Origin: Methanoregulaceae archaeon UBA288
GTDB lineage: Archaea; Halobacteriota; Methanomicrobia; Methanomicrobiales; Methanospirillaceae
DNA length: 7,311 bases
Direction of reading: 5' to 3'
Assembly: GCA_002495225.1 (NCBI GenBank)
Contig: DAEF01000204.1
Location: 1-7,311 of the forward strand
Shown here: piece by piece, positions 6,311 to 7,311 of the stretch
How the letters are laid out: each line of letters begins with the position of its first letter
Numbering within the stretch: position 1 is the first letter of the stretch
The notes under the pieces: model-generated
The model's input: the letters and a program-made list of their open reading frames with translations, nothing else
Told to the model about the DNA's origin: nothing
Database searches by the model: none
Made by a program: the position numbers and the translations under genes

Positions 6311-7311
6311 ATGACCATGCAACAGTCACCATACGACGATACCCAGAGAAAGCCCGTCATACCGCTCTTCGAGCTGATCGTCTACCCCGAGAGCCGCGCC
6401 AAGTTCCAGGTCGACCCCGTCACCGGGAGCGGCCTGGCCGCGGCGATGCGGGACGGAGAAGGCCTTGAGGCGATCGGCCTGGCCGTGAAGGACGGCGCCG
6501 GGCCTGCGGACCTGACCGCCGAGTCGTTCTACGAGACCGGGACCCTCCTCCGGGTCGTGAACGTCCAGCCGGCCGAAGAGGGGTTCGTCATCGCCGTCCG
6601 GTCCGGGGAGCGCATGAAAACCGTCTCCGTCGCCGGCGAGGACGGGCGGTTCTCCGCCGCCTGTGTCCCCGCCCCCGACGTGCAGGACCTCGACGACGAC
6701 GCGAGGGTTCGCCTCCTCGCGGAGGTCCGGGAGGCGGTGCACGTGCTGAGCGGCCGGTTCAACGGCGGCGAGCAGTTCACCGCCCCGATCGACACGATGA
6801 CCAGCGTCGACGAGGTCATGGGCTTCGTGATGCCGTTCATGCCCGTCGGGCTCGAGACCAAGCAGATGCTCCTCGAGCTCGACTCGGCCGGCGAGCGGTA
6901 CGCGGCCTTCCTCGAGCTCCTCCGGGAGGCGAACGAGCAGATCGGCGTCCGGATCGAGGTCGCCCAGAAGGTCTCCGAGCGCGTGACGAAGTCGAACCGC
7001 GAGGCCATGCTCCGCGAGCAGCTCCGGGTGATCCAGGAGGAGCTCGGCGAGGGCGACGCCGACGACGGCGGCGAGGCGAGTTACCGCGAGCGGATCGAGA
7101 CCTCGGACATGCCCGACGAGGTGCGGAAGAAGGCGCTCGCCGAAGCCAGGAAGCTCGAGACCGGCGGCCCGCACAACCACGAGGCGGGCATGCTCCGGAA
7201 CTACCTCGACCTGATGCTCGACCTCCCCTGGACGACCGCGGAGCGGAAGGAGATCGACATCGCCGGGGCCCGGCGGGTGCTCGAGAGCCACCACAACGGC
7301 CTCGAGAAGGT
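6311..7311 (+). CDS. lon: LonA-type ATP-dependent protease, 5' part (runs off the window)
   Basis: This is an open frame of 333 complete codons without a stop, cut by the window end. Lon is a soluble hexameric AAA+ serine protease that degrades misfolded and regulatory proteins. Seen here are the N-terminal substrate-binding domain (about 14-215, beginning 'KPVIPLFELIVYP' and with 'YETGTLLRVVNV'), the helical linker 'NREAMLREQLRVIQEELGE' (229-247), and 'YLDLMLDLPWTTAERKEID' leading to 'LESHHNGLEKV', which in Lon directly precedes 'KERILEYLAV'. The Walker motifs and the Ser-Lys dyad lie beyond the window; family length suggests about 780 residues in all. The N-terminal part is more divergent than the linker. 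The ATG at 6311 is preferred; ATG 6317 is an alternative, and no clear Shine-Dalgarno is present. Most archaea use membrane-bound LonB, which lacks this N-terminal domain, so a LonA form hints at acquisition from bacteria. The gene is probably repressed by the upstream MarR. Confidence 0.9.
   Translation, partial: MTMQQSPYDDTQRKPVIPLFELIVYPESRAKFQVDPVTGSGLAAAMRDGEGLEAIGLAVKDGAGPADLTAESFYETGTLLRVVNVQPAEEGFVIAVRSGERMKTVSVAGEDGRFSAACVPAPDVQDLDDDARVRLLAEVREAVHVLSGRFNGGEQFTAPIDTMTSVDEVMGFVMPFMPVGLETKQMLLELDSAGERYAAFLELLREANEQIGVRIEVAQKVSERVTKSNREAMLREQLRVIQEELGEGDADDGGEASYRERIETSDMPDEVRKKALAEARKLETGGPHNHEAGMLRNYLDLMLDLPWTTAERKEIDIAGARRVLESHHNGLEK

Noticed and set aside
6291..6314. A 7-codon frame, ATG at 6291 to TGA at 6312-6314, whose stop overlaps the lon ATG, as for a translationally coupled leader peptide.
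   Set aside because: It has no ribosome binding site, its ATG lies at or near the predicted transcription start and inside the operator copy, and chance is likely.
6326..7294. A 322-codon minus-strand open frame opposite lon.
   Set aside because: Low-complexity translation rich in His, Leu, Val and Asp, opposite a frame with clear Lon motifs.

Overview
The window most likely comes from a GC-rich methanogenic archaeon of the Methanomicrobiales type (Methanoculleus/Methanofollis-like). Three things suggest this: the wording of the multi-PAS kinase (a 'DLQRSNEELQRFAYVASHD' linker and H-box, and a 'YFDRIFVIFQRLH' ATPase segment, both of which I associate with that order), TATA-like boxes about 25-30 nt ahead of plausible transcription starts, and a purine-rich Shine-Dalgarno sequence. 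The placement is inference from remembered family patterns. A GC-rich bacterium is not excluded, particularly because the Lon gene is of the bacterial (LonA) type.

Layout. The left three quarters hold two sensor histidine kinases in tandem on the minus strand. Kinase 1 (16-2238, 740 aa) is membrane-bound: transmembrane segment, Cache-like outer sensor, transmembrane segment, HAMP, PAS, HisKA and HATPase. It appears complete. A 330-bp non-coding gap (2239-2568) carries its putative promoter, a small inverted repeat and a hairpin. Upstream in transcription order is kinase 2 (2569-5688), a soluble protein with five PAS domains, one GAF domain and HisKA/HATPase. Its frame is broken by a single in-frame TAG at 2893-2895, between the phosphoacceptor domain and the ATP-binding domain. 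The frame continues intact beyond it for 107 residues to a normal end, so this is a recent-looking nonsense mutation, a sequencing error, or less likely a recoded amber codon. No response regulator lies in the window.

The right quarter runs on the plus strand. A 139-aa MarR-family regulator with six cysteines (5843-6262) is followed 48 bp later by the 5' part of a LonA-type ATP-dependent protease gene (6311 to the window end, 333 codons seen). A perfect 9+3+9 bp palindrome overlaps the marR promoter, and a degenerate copy of the same TTAGGT element lies between a TATA-like box and the lon start. The simplest reading is a small stress- or redox-responsive module in which the MarR protein represses both itself and lon.

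Because of the high GC content, long open frames opposite all four genes are shadows and are not annotated. The best candidates for something new are the MarR-Lon module with its cysteine-rich regulator and paired operators, and the amber-interrupted kinase.
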